Source of the DNA: Anaerolineales bacterium
GTDB lineage: Bacteria; Chloroflexota; Anaerolineae; Anaerolineales; Villigracilaceae
DNA length: 64,000 nt
Direction: 5' to 3'
NCBI GenBank assembly: GCA_026928255.1
Contig: JAIXKJ010000008.1
Span: 411,298 to 475,297 of the forward strand
Made by a program: the position numbers and the translations under genes. Each line of letters starts with the position of its first letter. The stretch's first letter is position 1. Below, one piece after another: positions 53,801 to 61,308 of the stretch. The notes under the pieces are model-generated. The model ran no database searches. It had not been told where the DNA came from and saw nothing but the letters and a program-made list of their open reading frames with translations.

Positions 53801-55090
53801 CTAATCCACTTTCTCGATTTTCCAATTCAAGCGCGGACGCGCGGGTCCCACGCGCGGCTCGCCCCACTGCGTGCCGGGCGCGCCAGAAATATCCACGTTA
53901 AATGCCAGCGCGTTCTCGTCCATAAAATAGCGCCGCACGCCGAAGGAACTGGCGTTCACGCCGACGGCAAAGCGCCCTTCATTGAAAGTGTCGGGCGGAA
54001 TTTCCACGCGGCTGACGTAACGCCCCGCCGCGCGCGAATCAAATTTTTCGTAGAGCGCGGGCGCGTCGGTGTCAAAACTGGCAAAGACGTATTCGCCGCG
54101 CATCGTGCTGAGGTAGAGTCCGACGCGCAAGCCGGTCAGCGGCGCGGATAATTGATACTCGAACTCGATCACGGTCGACTCGGTGGAACGAATCGTGTCC
54201 ACGATTTTTCCGCCGCTCTCCTTGACTTTGAGGCTGATCGGCGTAAACGGCTGACTCGCCGCTGGAACGTCGTCCGCCTCCCAAACGCGCTCGCCCGCTT
54301 GCGACTGCCCCGACGAAAGATAATAGTCCACCGCCTCTTGCGAAGGCGCGCGCATGATCATTTGCCCTTTTTGCAAAACAATCGACTCTTGCGTCAAACG
54401 CAAAATCGCAGACATGTTGTGGCTGACGAATAAAACCGTGCGCCCTTGTTGCGCCACGTCGCCCATTTTGCCCAAGCATTTTTTTTGAAATTCGGCGTCG
54501 CCCACCGCCAACACTTCGTCCACGACGAGGATTTCCGGTTCGAGGTGCGCGGCGACGGCGAACGCCAAACGCAGATACATGCCCGAAGAATAGCGCTTGA
54601 CCGGCGTGTCGATAAATTGTTCCACTTCCGAGAAAGCGACAATCTCGTCAAATTTCGCGTCAATCTCCGAGCGTTTCATGCCGAGAATTGCGCCGTTCAT
54701 GTAGATGTTTTCGCGCCCGCTCAGTTCGGGGTGAAAGCCGGTGCCGACTTCCAAGAGCGAGCCGACACGTCCGCGCACGGTAACTTCGCCGACGGTCGGT
54801 TCGGTAACGCGCGAAAGGATTTTGAGCAGCGTGCTTTTGCCCGCGCCGTTTTTGCCGATGACGCCCAAGACTTTGCCCTCTTCCAAATCGAAAGAAACGT
54901 CTTTCAACGCCCAAACGTAATTTTGATTTTGCCGGTGCGCGGATTTGCCCAGCGCGGCTTTCGCCAAACGCACAGGCGCGGACATGGTGTCCACGATGAC
55001 GTCGCGCAGCATGTTATAGCGGAATTTCGTCTCCGCCGCGCCGATCTTATATTGCTTGCCGATATTTTTTACAGAAATAGCAGTGGTCAT
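53801..55090 (-). CDS. wzt: Polysaccharide ABC exporter ATPase with Wzt C-terminal domain
   Basis: 429 residues. The ABC domain has Walker A GKNGAGKSTLLKIL, signature YSSGMYLRLAFA and Walker B LVVDEVLAVGDAEFQKKC. These are typical of O-antigen and teichoic-acid exporters. Residues from about 265 on form the Wzt-C type carbohydrate-binding beta domain (ISLKVKESGGKIVDTI, FEYQLSAPLTGLRVGLYLST). This domain recognises the finished glycan in ABC-dependent export. The permease gene lies just upstream on the same strand, past a repeat. Confidence 0.92.
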   Translation of the reverse strand: MTTAISVKNIGKQYKIGAAETKFRYNMLRDVIVDTMSAPVRLAKAALGKSAHRQNQNYVWALKDVSFDLEEGKVLGVIGKNGAGKSTLLKILSRVTEPTVGEVTVRGRVGSLLEVGTGFHPELSGRENIYMNGAILGMKRSEIDAKFDEIVAFSEVEQFIDTPVKRYSSGMYLRLAFAVAAHLEPEILVVDEVLAVGDAEFQKKCLGKMGDVAQQGRTVLFVSHNMSAILRLTQESIVLQKGQMIMRAPSQEAVDYYLSSGQSQAGERVWEADDVPAASQPFTPISLKVKESGGKIVDTIRSTESTVIEFEYQLSAPLTGLRVGLYLSTMRGEYVFASFDTDAPALYEKFDSRAAGRYVSRVEIPPDTFNEGRFAVGVNASSFGVRRYFMDENALAFNVDISGAPGTQWGEPRVGPARPRLNWKIEKVD

Positions 55091-55091
55091 A

Positions 55092-55226
55092 GGTTGAGGG
55101 TTTCAGGTGTTAGGTTGAAGGTATTAAGTGTCAGGTTTCAGGTTGAAGGTTTCAGGTTTAAGGTTTCAAGTGTCAGGTTGAAGGTTATAACTTGTAACTT
55201 TCAACTTGCAACCTGTAACCTGTAAC
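55092..55226. repeat. Heptanucleotide repeat with opposing arms
   Basis: About 95 bp of AGGTTGA/AGGTTTC/AGGTGTT-type units, then TAACTTG/TAACTTT/CAACTTG/CAACCTG/TAACCTG units. It separates the exporter ATPase from its permease. Confidence 0.82.
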
Positions 55227-56060
55227 TTAAATCGTATCCGCGAAGGTCTTTTCCATGCTTTTGAAATAAAACAGCCCGCTGACGAAAATCAGCGCCGCGA
55301 TGCCCGCCGAGACCCAGAGCGTGATGTCCGGCCCGTTGCCAACGCCGAGCAGCGCCCAACGAAAGCCGTTGACCACTCCTGCCATCGGGTTGAGAGAATA
55401 GACGATCTGCCACTTCGGGGAAATAACGGAGGCGGAATAGGCGACAGGCGTGGCGAACAGCCAAAACTGAGAGAGGAACGGCAAGGCTTGATTCACGTCG
55501 CGGTATTGCACGTTAATCGCCGAAAGCCAAAGCGCGACTCCCAACGCGGTAACAATCGCCAACAGCAGGAAGAGCGGCAGCGTCCACAATAAATGCCAGG
55601 CGGGCGCGACGCGATAATAAAGCATCAAACCGACGAGCAAAACGAAAGCGATGAAAAAATCCACCAGCCCGGCGAAGACCGAAGCGGCCGGCAAAATCAA
55701 ACGCGGGAAGTAAATTTTCGTCACCATGTTTTGGTGCGCAACCAAAGCGCGGCTGCCCTGATTGAGCGCGGTCGCAAACAAGCCCCACGGCAACAGCGCC
55801 GTAAACGAAAAGATGGGGTACGGCACGCCCTCCGTCGGCAGTTGGGCGACTTTGTCGAAAAGGAAGGTGAAGACCAGCATGGTCATCACGGGTTGAATGA
55901 CCGCCCACGCCATGCCGAGCATAGTCTGCTTGTATTTAATTTTGATGTCGCGCCAGACCATGAAGAAAATCAACTCGCGGTAAATCCACAAGTCGCGCAG
56001 ATTTAACGCCGCCAGCCCTTTGGTCGGTTTGATGTAAACGGTGTGAGGTTCGTGTGTCAT
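55227..56060 (-). CDS. wzm: Polysaccharide ABC exporter permease
   Basis: 277 residues with six membrane helices (ABC-2 type). LRDLWIYRELIFFMVWRDIKIKYKQTMLGMAWAVIQPVMTMLVFTFLF is the conserved N-terminal segment of Wzm/TagG/KpsM-like proteins. NIQYRDVNQALPFLSQFWLFATPVAYSASVISPKWQIVYSLNPMAGVVNGFRWALLG is the family C-terminal motif (first residues read NVQYRDV here). With the Wzt-like ATPase it exports a lipid-linked glycan. No wzx/wzy genes are present, so export is ABC-dependent. Confidence 0.93.
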   Translation of the reverse strand: MTHEPHTVYIKPTKGLAALNLRDLWIYRELIFFMVWRDIKIKYKQTMLGMAWAVIQPVMTMLVFTFLFDKVAQLPTEGVPYPIFSFTALLPWGLFATALNQGSRALVAHQNMVTKIYFPRLILPAASVFAGLVDFFIAFVLLVGLMLYYRVAPAWHLLWTLPLFLLLAIVTALGVALWLSAINVQYRDVNQALPFLSQFWLFATPVAYSASVISPKWQIVYSLNPMAGVVNGFRWALLGVGNGPDITLWVSAGIAALIFVSGLFYFKSMEKTFADTI

Positions 56061-56164
56061 AGGTTGCGAGTTACGGGTTTAAGGTTGCAGGTTTTAGGTT
56101 GCAGGTTGCAAGTTTAAGGTTGAAGGGTGAAGGTTACAGGCGTTGACTTGTAACTTTCAACCCG
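56061..56164. repeat. Heptanucleotide repeat with opposing arms
   Basis: AGGTTGC/AGGTTTT/AGGTTGC/AGGTTGA-type units, then TAACTTT/CAACCCG units. It reaches the 3' end of the fucose synthase-like gene. Confidence 0.78.
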
Positions 56165-57164
56165 TAATTTTTGACCGATTCTCTTTAAACCATTCAATCG
56201 TCTTCTGCATGCCATCTTCAAACGAAACTTGCGCGCTCCAGCCGAAGAGTTCTTTCGCGCGGCTGACGTCCAACCCGCGGCGCGGCTGACCATTGGGCTT
56301 GTCCGTCTGCCAGACGATTTTCCCTTGAAAGTCAGTTAAGCGCGCTACCATCTCCGTCAAATCTTTGATCGAAATTTCGTAACCCGAACCCAAGTTGACG
56401 GGCAAGTCGCCGTTATATTTTTCGGCGGCGACGACAATGCCGTCCGCCGCGTCTTCGACGTATAAAAATTCGCGCGTCGGCGAACCGTCGCCCCAAGCGG
56501 GAAGTTCCGCGTCGCCGCGTTCGGTCGCTTCAATCGCCTTGCGGATTAACGCAGGAATGACATGCGAGGTTTGCAGGTTGAAATTATCGCGCGGACCATA
56601 AAGATTGACGGGCAATAAATAAATTGCGTTAAATCCGTATTGCTGACGATAGGTCTGCGCTTGGACGAGCATCATCTTTTTCGCCAGTCCGTAGGGCGCG
56701 TTGGTCTCTTCGGGGTAGCCGTTCCACAAATCGTCCTCTTTGAACGGCACGGGCGTAAACTTCGGGTAAGCGCAAACCGTCCCTGTGGCGACAAATTTTC
56801 CCACGCCATTTTTGTAGGCGTGGTGCATAAGTTCCACGCCCATAATCATATTGTCGTAGAAAAATTCGGCGGGATGTTCGCGGTTGGCGCCGATTCCGCC
56901 GACGTTGGCGGCGAGGTGAATCACGACCACGTTTTTCGGGTCAACATTTTTTAGCGCGTCGGCGTACAAACGCTCGACGGCTTCGCGCTGAGTCAAATCG
57001 TAATCTTTTTTGCGCGGGATGAAAATGTCCGCCGCGCCGCGTTCTTTTAGTTTTTCGACGACGAACGAGCCGAGAAATCCGCCGCCGCCGGTAACGATAA
57101 TTCTTTTATCTTGCCAGTAGGTTTCAGGTTGAAGGTTTAAGGTTGAAGGTTTATTATTCGACAT
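56157..57164 (-). CDS. GDP-L-fucose synthase-like sugar-nucleotide epimerase/reductase
   Basis: 335 residues from the ATG at 57164. [23 protein letters not shown], then [49 protein letters not shown], then [43 protein letters not shown] follow GDP-fucose synthase closely, including the active-site Cys and Y-x3-K. No gmd gene is in the window. The N-terminal residues STLNLQPET come from a heptanucleotide tract and have the same heptapeptide seen in AroE. The start codon lies inside the last codons of the four-helix-bundle gene. Confidence 0.87.
   Translation of the reverse strand: MSNNKPSTLNLQPETYWQDKRIIVTGGGGFLGSFVVEKLKERGAADIFIPRKKDYDLTQREAVERLYADALKNVDPKNVVVIHLAANVGGIGANREHPAEFFYDNMIMGVELMHHAYKNGVGKFVATGTVCAYPKFTPVPFKEDDLWNGYPEETNAPYGLAKKMMLVQAQTYRQQYGFNAIYLLPVNLYGPRDNFNLQTSHVIPALIRKAIEATERGDAELPAWGDGSPTREFLYVEDAADGIVVAAEKYNGDLPVNLGSGYEISIKDLTEMVARLTDFQGKIVWQTDKPNGQPRRGLDVSRAKELFGWSAQVSFEDGMQKTIEWFKENRSKITG
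57118..57152. repeat. Heptanucleotide repeat, GGTT arm (left of the four-helix gene)
   Basis: AGGTTTC/AGGTTGA/AGGTTTA/AGGTTGA/AGGTTTA units. Its opposing AACC arm is not adjacent but lies at 57568-57624, beyond the four-helix-bundle gene. Confidence 0.8.
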
Positions 57165-57567
57165 GGTATTCCGCTCCATCTTCCCGCATTCTGCGAGCAT
57201 TGGGTTGAGTTTCTAAATATTGAATAAATTTTGCGAGTTGCTTGCCGCAAATTTCTGCATTTGAAAACATTTCTGAAAATTGTTCTTCCGTAATATAGCC
57301 TTGATCTTTTGCTACATAAAGTTGAGCGCGCAATTCGCCCGCCGAGCCTTTTGCGTAGCCAAGATATTTTATAAACAGCGCCTGCGTTTGGCTTTCAAAA
57401 CCTTCGGCGATATTAGACATGATCGAAACAGAAGCGCGCCTCATTTGATCGCGTAGACCAAAGTCCCGAGAAAAAGAGCCGTCTGTAGAATATTTATAAA
57501 TTAGATTTGTTAAATCTTTGGCGCGTTGCCAAACATCCAACTCTTCAAATCGTTTCGCCGTTGTCAT
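57154..57567 (-). CDS. Four-helix bundle protein (S23/IVS family)
   Basis: 137 residues: [86 protein letters not shown]. This is the four-helix bundle family first seen as ORFs in 23S rRNA intervening sequences and related to the Avd protein of retroelements. Function is unsettled. The gene sits between a GGTT repeat arm and an AACC repeat arm that are contiguous elsewhere, so it looks inserted into a repeat. It has no link to sugar metabolism. Confidence 0.88.
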   Translation of the reverse strand: MTTAKRFEELDVWQRAKDLTNLIYKYSTDGSFSRDFGLRDQMRRASVSIMSNIAEGFESQTQALFIKYLGYAKGSAGELRAQLYVAKDQGYITEEQFSEMFSNAEICGKQLAKFIQYLETQPNARRMREDGAEYHVE

Positions 57568-57624
57568 AACCTAACCTTCAACCTTCAACTTGTAACCTTA
57601 AACCTATAACCTGCAACCCGCAAC
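57568..57624. repeat. Heptanucleotide repeat, AACC arm (right of the four-helix gene)
   Basis: AACCTAA/CCTTCAA/CCTTCAA/CTTGTAA/CCTTAAA/CCTATAA/CCTGCAA/CCCGCAA units, ending at the stop of the next gene. Confidence 0.82.
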
Positions 57625-58635
57625 CTACTGCACAATAAACTGCGCGTTGCGATATTTATCGTCGGTCGGCTTTTTGATTAAGCCCGACTTCAAAGCGAAC
57701 AACACTTCGCGCACGCCGTCGTCCACAGCGAGAGTCGGCGCGAAGTTCAACGCCTTGCGGATTTTCGCAAACGAGACGGTTACGTCGCGCATGTCGCCGC
57801 CGAAGGTCAGGTCTTTGTACTCCACTACGGTTTCAGGAATCCGCTTAAGGATGAAGTTGACGATTTCGTTCTTCGAGTAGTTTCCGTCGTCCGCGCCGAG
57901 GTTGAAAACCTGCGCGGCGATTTTTTCTCGCTCGGCGTTCAGCCCCAAAATGATTCCCGCCGCCGCATCGCGCGCGTGGACGAACGAACGCGAGTACCCG
58001 CGCTGATAGATGACCAGTCGGCGTTTGGTAAAGGCTTCCAGCACGAATTGGTTGACGATTAAATCAAAGCGCGTGCGCGGCGAAAGCCCGTAGAGAGTCG
58101 CCAGGCGAAAGATCAACGGCGCGCACGCCGAATCTTTTTGCGCCAGCAAATACTCTTCGGCGGCGATTTTCGTCTCCGCGTAAAGCGATTGCGGGCGCAA
58201 AGGCGTTTCTTCGGTAACCGCTTTGCCGTCCTCCGAATAGCCGTAATTGCTGTACGTGGACGCAAAGATGAAACGCTCCGCGCCCAACTCGGCGGACTGC
58301 TCAAAGGCGAGTTGAGTCGCTTCGACGTTGTACTTCCACGCCACCTGTTTGCCGACCGCCTGACAAGCGGGAAAGCCGACAATGCCCGCCAAATGCACGA
58401 CAGCGTTCGGCTTGTCCCAATCGCGTTTCAAAGAATCTTTGATGGCGCGCGGCTCGGTTACGTCGCGTTTGACGAAATGAAAATTAGGATGACTCATAAA
58501 CGGCAAAATGCTTTCGCCGCCGAAGAGCAGCGAGTCAACCAGGGTAACTTGCCAGTTTTGGCGCAACAGTTCCGAGGTCAGCAGCGAGCCGATGTAGCCC
58601 GCGCCGCCGGTAATCAAAACGCGGCGTTCGCTCAT
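57625..58635 (-). CDS. NAD-dependent sugar-nucleotide epimerase/dehydratase
   Basis: 336 residues. RVLITGGAGYIGSLLTSELLRQNWQVTLVDSLLFGG binds NAD. VHLAGIVGFPACQ, FIFASTYSNYGYSEDG and SLYAETKIAAEEYLL supply the catalytic Ser/Thr and Y-x3-K of extended SDRs. QRGYSRSFVHARDAAAGIILGL and VFNLGADDGNYSKNEIV are typical of this class. It acts on a nucleotide sugar in the polysaccharide pathway. The exact reaction is unclear. Its start overlaps the stop of the regulator gene by 4 bp. Confidence 0.88.
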   Translation of the reverse strand: MSERRVLITGGAGYIGSLLTSELLRQNWQVTLVDSLLFGGESILPFMSHPNFHFVKRDVTEPRAIKDSLKRDWDKPNAVVHLAGIVGFPACQAVGKQVAWKYNVEATQLAFEQSAELGAERFIFASTYSNYGYSEDGKAVTEETPLRPQSLYAETKIAAEEYLLAQKDSACAPLIFRLATLYGLSPRTRFDLIVNQFVLEAFTKRRLVIYQRGYSRSFVHARDAAAGIILGLNAEREKIAAQVFNLGADDGNYSKNEIVNFILKRIPETVVEYKDLTFGGDMRDVTVSFAKIRKALNFAPTLAVDDGVREVLFALKSGLIKKPTDDKYRNAQFIVQ

Positions 58636-59108
58636 TCTAAACCTTCCAACCGAATTTTATATCCGTCTAAAATTAAAGCGGGAATATTTTTCTCGTTAAC
58701 AACCGCGATATTTTGTTCAAGACAAGTTAGTTTGCAAATATCCGCCACATCGCCCGAGCCGACGATACGCACGCGGTCGTAGCCCGCCTTGCGAATTTTT
58801 GCAATTTGCTCTTTCACTTTTTGGCGCGTGCGGCGATACATCGAAAACGAAGTTTCGACGTAATTCAGCGCGAGACGCGCGCGCAACGCCAAACCTTCGG
58901 GCGTGATGATATAACGCAACTTTTTGCGTTCGGCGCGAGAGACTTTGAGCGCGCCTTTGGCGACGAGGCGCTTAATGTGCCAATTCACCGTGCCGACCGC
59001 CACGCCCAATTGCGTCGCCAGCGTGGATTGATTAATGTCGGGGTCGCTTTCGATGCGCTCCAACAAGGTGAGTTCTCGCATTTCTTCGTTTGTAGATTCG
59101 GCGCTCAT
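58632..59108 (-). CDS. Winged-helix transcriptional regulator of the polysaccharide locus
   Basis: 158 residues. The first 80 form a winged helix: LLERIESDPDINQSTLATQLGVAVGTVNWHIKRLVAKGALKVSRAERKKLRYIITPEGL. After a charged helix, the last 55 residues (DRVRIVGSGDVADICKLTCLEQNIAVV) look like a small Rossmann or CoA-binding-like fold that could sense a ligand. It is the first gene of the leftward polysaccharide train and overlaps the epimerase gene as ATGA. A dyad at 59124-59140 lies 16 bp before its start, a plausible autoregulatory site. Confidence 0.83.
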   Translation of the reverse strand: MSAESTNEEMRELTLLERIESDPDINQSTLATQLGVAVGTVNWHIKRLVAKGALKVSRAERKKLRYIITPEGLALRARLALNYVETSFSMYRRTRQKVKEQIAKIRKAGYDRVRIVGSGDVADICKLTCLEQNIAVVNEKNIPALILDGYKIRLEGLE

Positions 59109-59123
59109 GCTTTATAATTCCAA

Positions 59124-59140
59124 AATTCAGTCGCTGAATT
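59124..59140. promoter_or_regulatory. Dyad in the divergent regulator / methyltransferase spacer
   Basis: AATTCAG-TCG-CTGAATT, a perfect 7-bp inverted repeat with a 3-nt centre, sits midway in the 44-62-bp gap between the winged-helix regulator and the divergent fusion gene. TATAA-like boxes lie on both sides. It is a good candidate for the regulator's own site. Confidence 0.5.
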
Positions 59141-59170
59141 ATAACTCACTTTTTGGACGCAACTCGACGC

Positions 59171-60601
59171 ATGTTTTCCCCTTCCCCTTTTGACGACGCC
59201 GCGAAAAAATATCGGCAAACGCGCATTGACCATTGGAATCAAATCGCCGAAAAGCGCGACTCTTGGCGCGGCTTGGGCGGATGGTATCACCGCCGCTTGC
59301 ATGAGATTTACAAATTCCTCGTCCCGCCCAACGCGCGCGTTTTAGAAATCGGCTGCGGGCGCGGCGACTTGCTGGCCAGCCTCGCGCCGTCCAAAGGCGT
59401 GGGCGCGGACTTCTCGCCCGCAGCCATCGAACGCGCCCGAGCGCGACATCCCGAATTGGAATTTCACTGCCTCGACGCGCACGACCTTTCCGCGCTCGAC
59501 GGCAAATTCGACGTCATCATTTTTTCCGACATCCTCAACGACCTCTGGGACGTGCAGCGCGTCTTTGAGCAGGCGCAAAAATTTTGCGAACCGCGCACGC
59601 GCCTGATATTAAATTTTTACAGTCACCTTTGGCAAGCGCCGCTGGCGCTCGCGCAGCGCCTGAACCTCGCCGCGCCAATGCTCCGCCAAAACTGGCTGAC
59701 CCGCGAAGACGTGGACAACCTCTTGCGCCTCGCCAACTTCGAGCCGATTCGCGCCTCGAATGAAATCCTCGCGCCGCTGCCGCTGGGCGGTTTCGCCAAC
59801 CGCGTCCTCGTCCGCTTGTGGGGCTTGCGCGAGTTGGCGCTGTCCAACTTTATGATTGCGCGCCCCGCGCCGCAACCCGCCGCCGCGCCGAGCGTTTCGG
59901 TCGTCGTCGCAGCGCGCAACGAAGAGGGCAACGTCAAAAATATTTTTGAGCGCGTGCCGCAGATGGGTTCGCGCACGGAATTAATTTTCGTTGAAGGGCA
60001 TTCCAAAGACCAAACCTACGAAGCGATTGAAAAAGAAATCGCGCGGCATTCGCGGACTGCGAGTTTATTCCGTCAACCGGGCATTGGCAAAGCCGACGCG
60101 ATTCGACTCGGCTTCGAGAAAGCGGCGGGCGACATCCTCATGATTCTCGACGCCGATTTGACCGTTCCGCCCGAAGATTTGCCGCGCTTTTACGAAGCGC
60201 TGGTTTCGGGCAAAGGCGAGTTTATCAACGGCGTGCGCCTCGTCTACCCGATGGAAAAAGAAGCCATGCGTTTCTTAAATTTTCTCGGCAATAAGTTTTT
60301 TAGCATGGCGTTTTCGTGGCTGTTGGGGCAGCCCATTAAGGACACGCTTTGCGGGACGAAAGTCCTCTGGCGCAAGGATTACGAAAGCGTCGCCGCCAAC
60401 CGCGCCTACTTTGGCGACTTCGACCCCTTCGGCGATTTTGACTTAATCTTCGGCGCGGCGAAACTCAACCTCAAAATTGTGGATTTGCCCGTCCGCTACC
60501 GCGAGCGCGTTTACGGCGAGACCAACATCTCGCGTTGGAAGCACGGCTTGCTGTTATTCAAAATGGCGGCTTTCGCGGCAAAGCGAATAAAATTTATCTA
60601 A
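59171..60601 (+). CDS. Fused methyltransferase / glycosyltransferase family 2
   Basis: 476 residues from the ATG at 59171; an in-frame TTG at 59153 is possible. Residues 1-235 are a class I methyltransferase with VLEIGCGRGDLLASL and FDVIIFSDILNDLWD. Residues about 240-476 are a GT2 domain: SVVVAARNEEGNVKNIFERVP, ADAIRLGFEKAAGDILMILDADLTVPPED and INGVRLVYPMEKEAMRFLN, then DTLCGTKVLWRKDY, resembling polyprenyl-phosphate glycosyltransferases. The fusion suggests that one lipid-linked or glycan substrate is handled in two steps. It is divergent from the regulator. Confidence 0.87.
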   Translation: MFSPSPFDDAAKKYRQTRIDHWNQIAEKRDSWRGLGGWYHRRLHEIYKFLVPPNARVLEIGCGRGDLLASLAPSKGVGADFSPAAIERARARHPELEFHCLDAHDLSALDGKFDVIIFSDILNDLWDVQRVFEQAQKFCEPRTRLILNFYSHLWQAPLALAQRLNLAAPMLRQNWLTREDVDNLLRLANFEPIRASNEILAPLPLGGFANRVLVRLWGLRELALSNFMIARPAPQPAAAPSVSVVVAARNEEGNVKNIFERVPQMGSRTELIFVEGHSKDQTYEAIEKEIARHSRTASLFRQPGIGKADAIRLGFEKAAGDILMILDADLTVPPEDLPRFYEALVSGKGEFINGVRLVYPMEKEAMRFLNFLGNKFFSMAFSWLLGQPIKDTLCGTKVLWRKDYESVAANRAYFGDFDPFGDFDLIFGAAKLNLKIVDLPVRYRERVYGETNISRWKHGLLLFKMAAFAAKRIKFI

Positions 60602-60608
60602 AAGGTTT

Positions 60609-60640
60609 GTCATTTCGAGCAAAGCGAGAAATCTTTTATA
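60609..60640. repeat. Fragment of the GTCATTTCGAG repeat
   Basis: GTCATTTCGAGCAAAGCGAGAAATC-like sequence between two methyltransferase genes; only one arm of the hairpin is present. Confidence 0.55.
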
Positions 60641-60659
60641 GAAAACAAAAAAGGAAACC

Positions 60660-61304
60660 ATGACTCTAAAATTAAAACTGTTGCCCCGCGAAGAATATAA
60701 AGGCGTGAACGACCTCGACCCGATTAAATATTATTATTGGCCCGTATTCGGGGCGATGTATCGCCGCCGCGTGGAGTTGGCGTTGGAGCAATGCGTCGGC
60801 GGCGAGCGCATTCTCGAAGTCGGCTTCGGCACGGGGTTGGCGTTTTTGAATTTGCACGACCTCTACCAAGAGATTCACGGCATTGACTTAACCGCCGACA
60901 TCGAAGCGGTCAAATCCGTTTTTGAGCCGAAGGGGATTCCGCTCTTTCTCGAAAAGGGCGACGTTTTAGATATGTCCAATTATGCGGACAATTCGTTCGA
61001 CGCGGTGTTGATGGTCAGCATTTTGGAACACCTTAAACCCGCCGAGTTGGAGCAAGCCTTCAACGAAGTTAAACGCATCCTCAAACCGGGCGGACAAATG
61101 ATTTACGGCGCGCCGGTCGAAAAACCGTTTATGGTTTTCATGTTTCGTCTGCTGGGGCACGACATCCGCGACGAACATTTTTCGACGGAGAAGGAAATCG
61201 CCGCCGCCGCGCACAAGATTTTCTCGCGCGGAAAAGTCGTCGGCATGAAAAGCATTCCGCCCATCGCGGGGACGGTTTACACGGTCGGCAATTTCATCAA
61301 GTAA
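60660..61304 (+). CDS. Class I SAM-dependent methyltransferase
   Basis: 214 residues. YYYWPVFGAMYRRRVELALEQ is followed by ILEVGFGTGLAFLNLHDLY (motif I), IHGIDLTADIEAVKSVFE, VLDMSNYADNSFDAVLMVSILEHL and ILKPGGQMIYGAPVEKPF. This resembles phospholipid and ubiquinone-type methyltransferases, but in this locus a glycan or lipid carrier is as likely. AAAGGAAACC precedes the ATG. It converges with the GT39 gene. Confidence 0.85.
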   Translation: MTLKLKLLPREEYKGVNDLDPIKYYYWPVFGAMYRRRVELALEQCVGGERILEVGFGTGLAFLNLHDLYQEIHGIDLTADIEAVKSVFEPKGIPLFLEKGDVLDMSNYADNSFDAVLMVSILEHLKPAELEQAFNEVKRILKPGGQMIYGAPVEKPFMVFMFRLLGHDIRDEHFSTEKEIAAAAHKIFSRGKVVGMKSIPPIAGTVYTVGNFIK

Positions 61305-61308
61305 AAAA

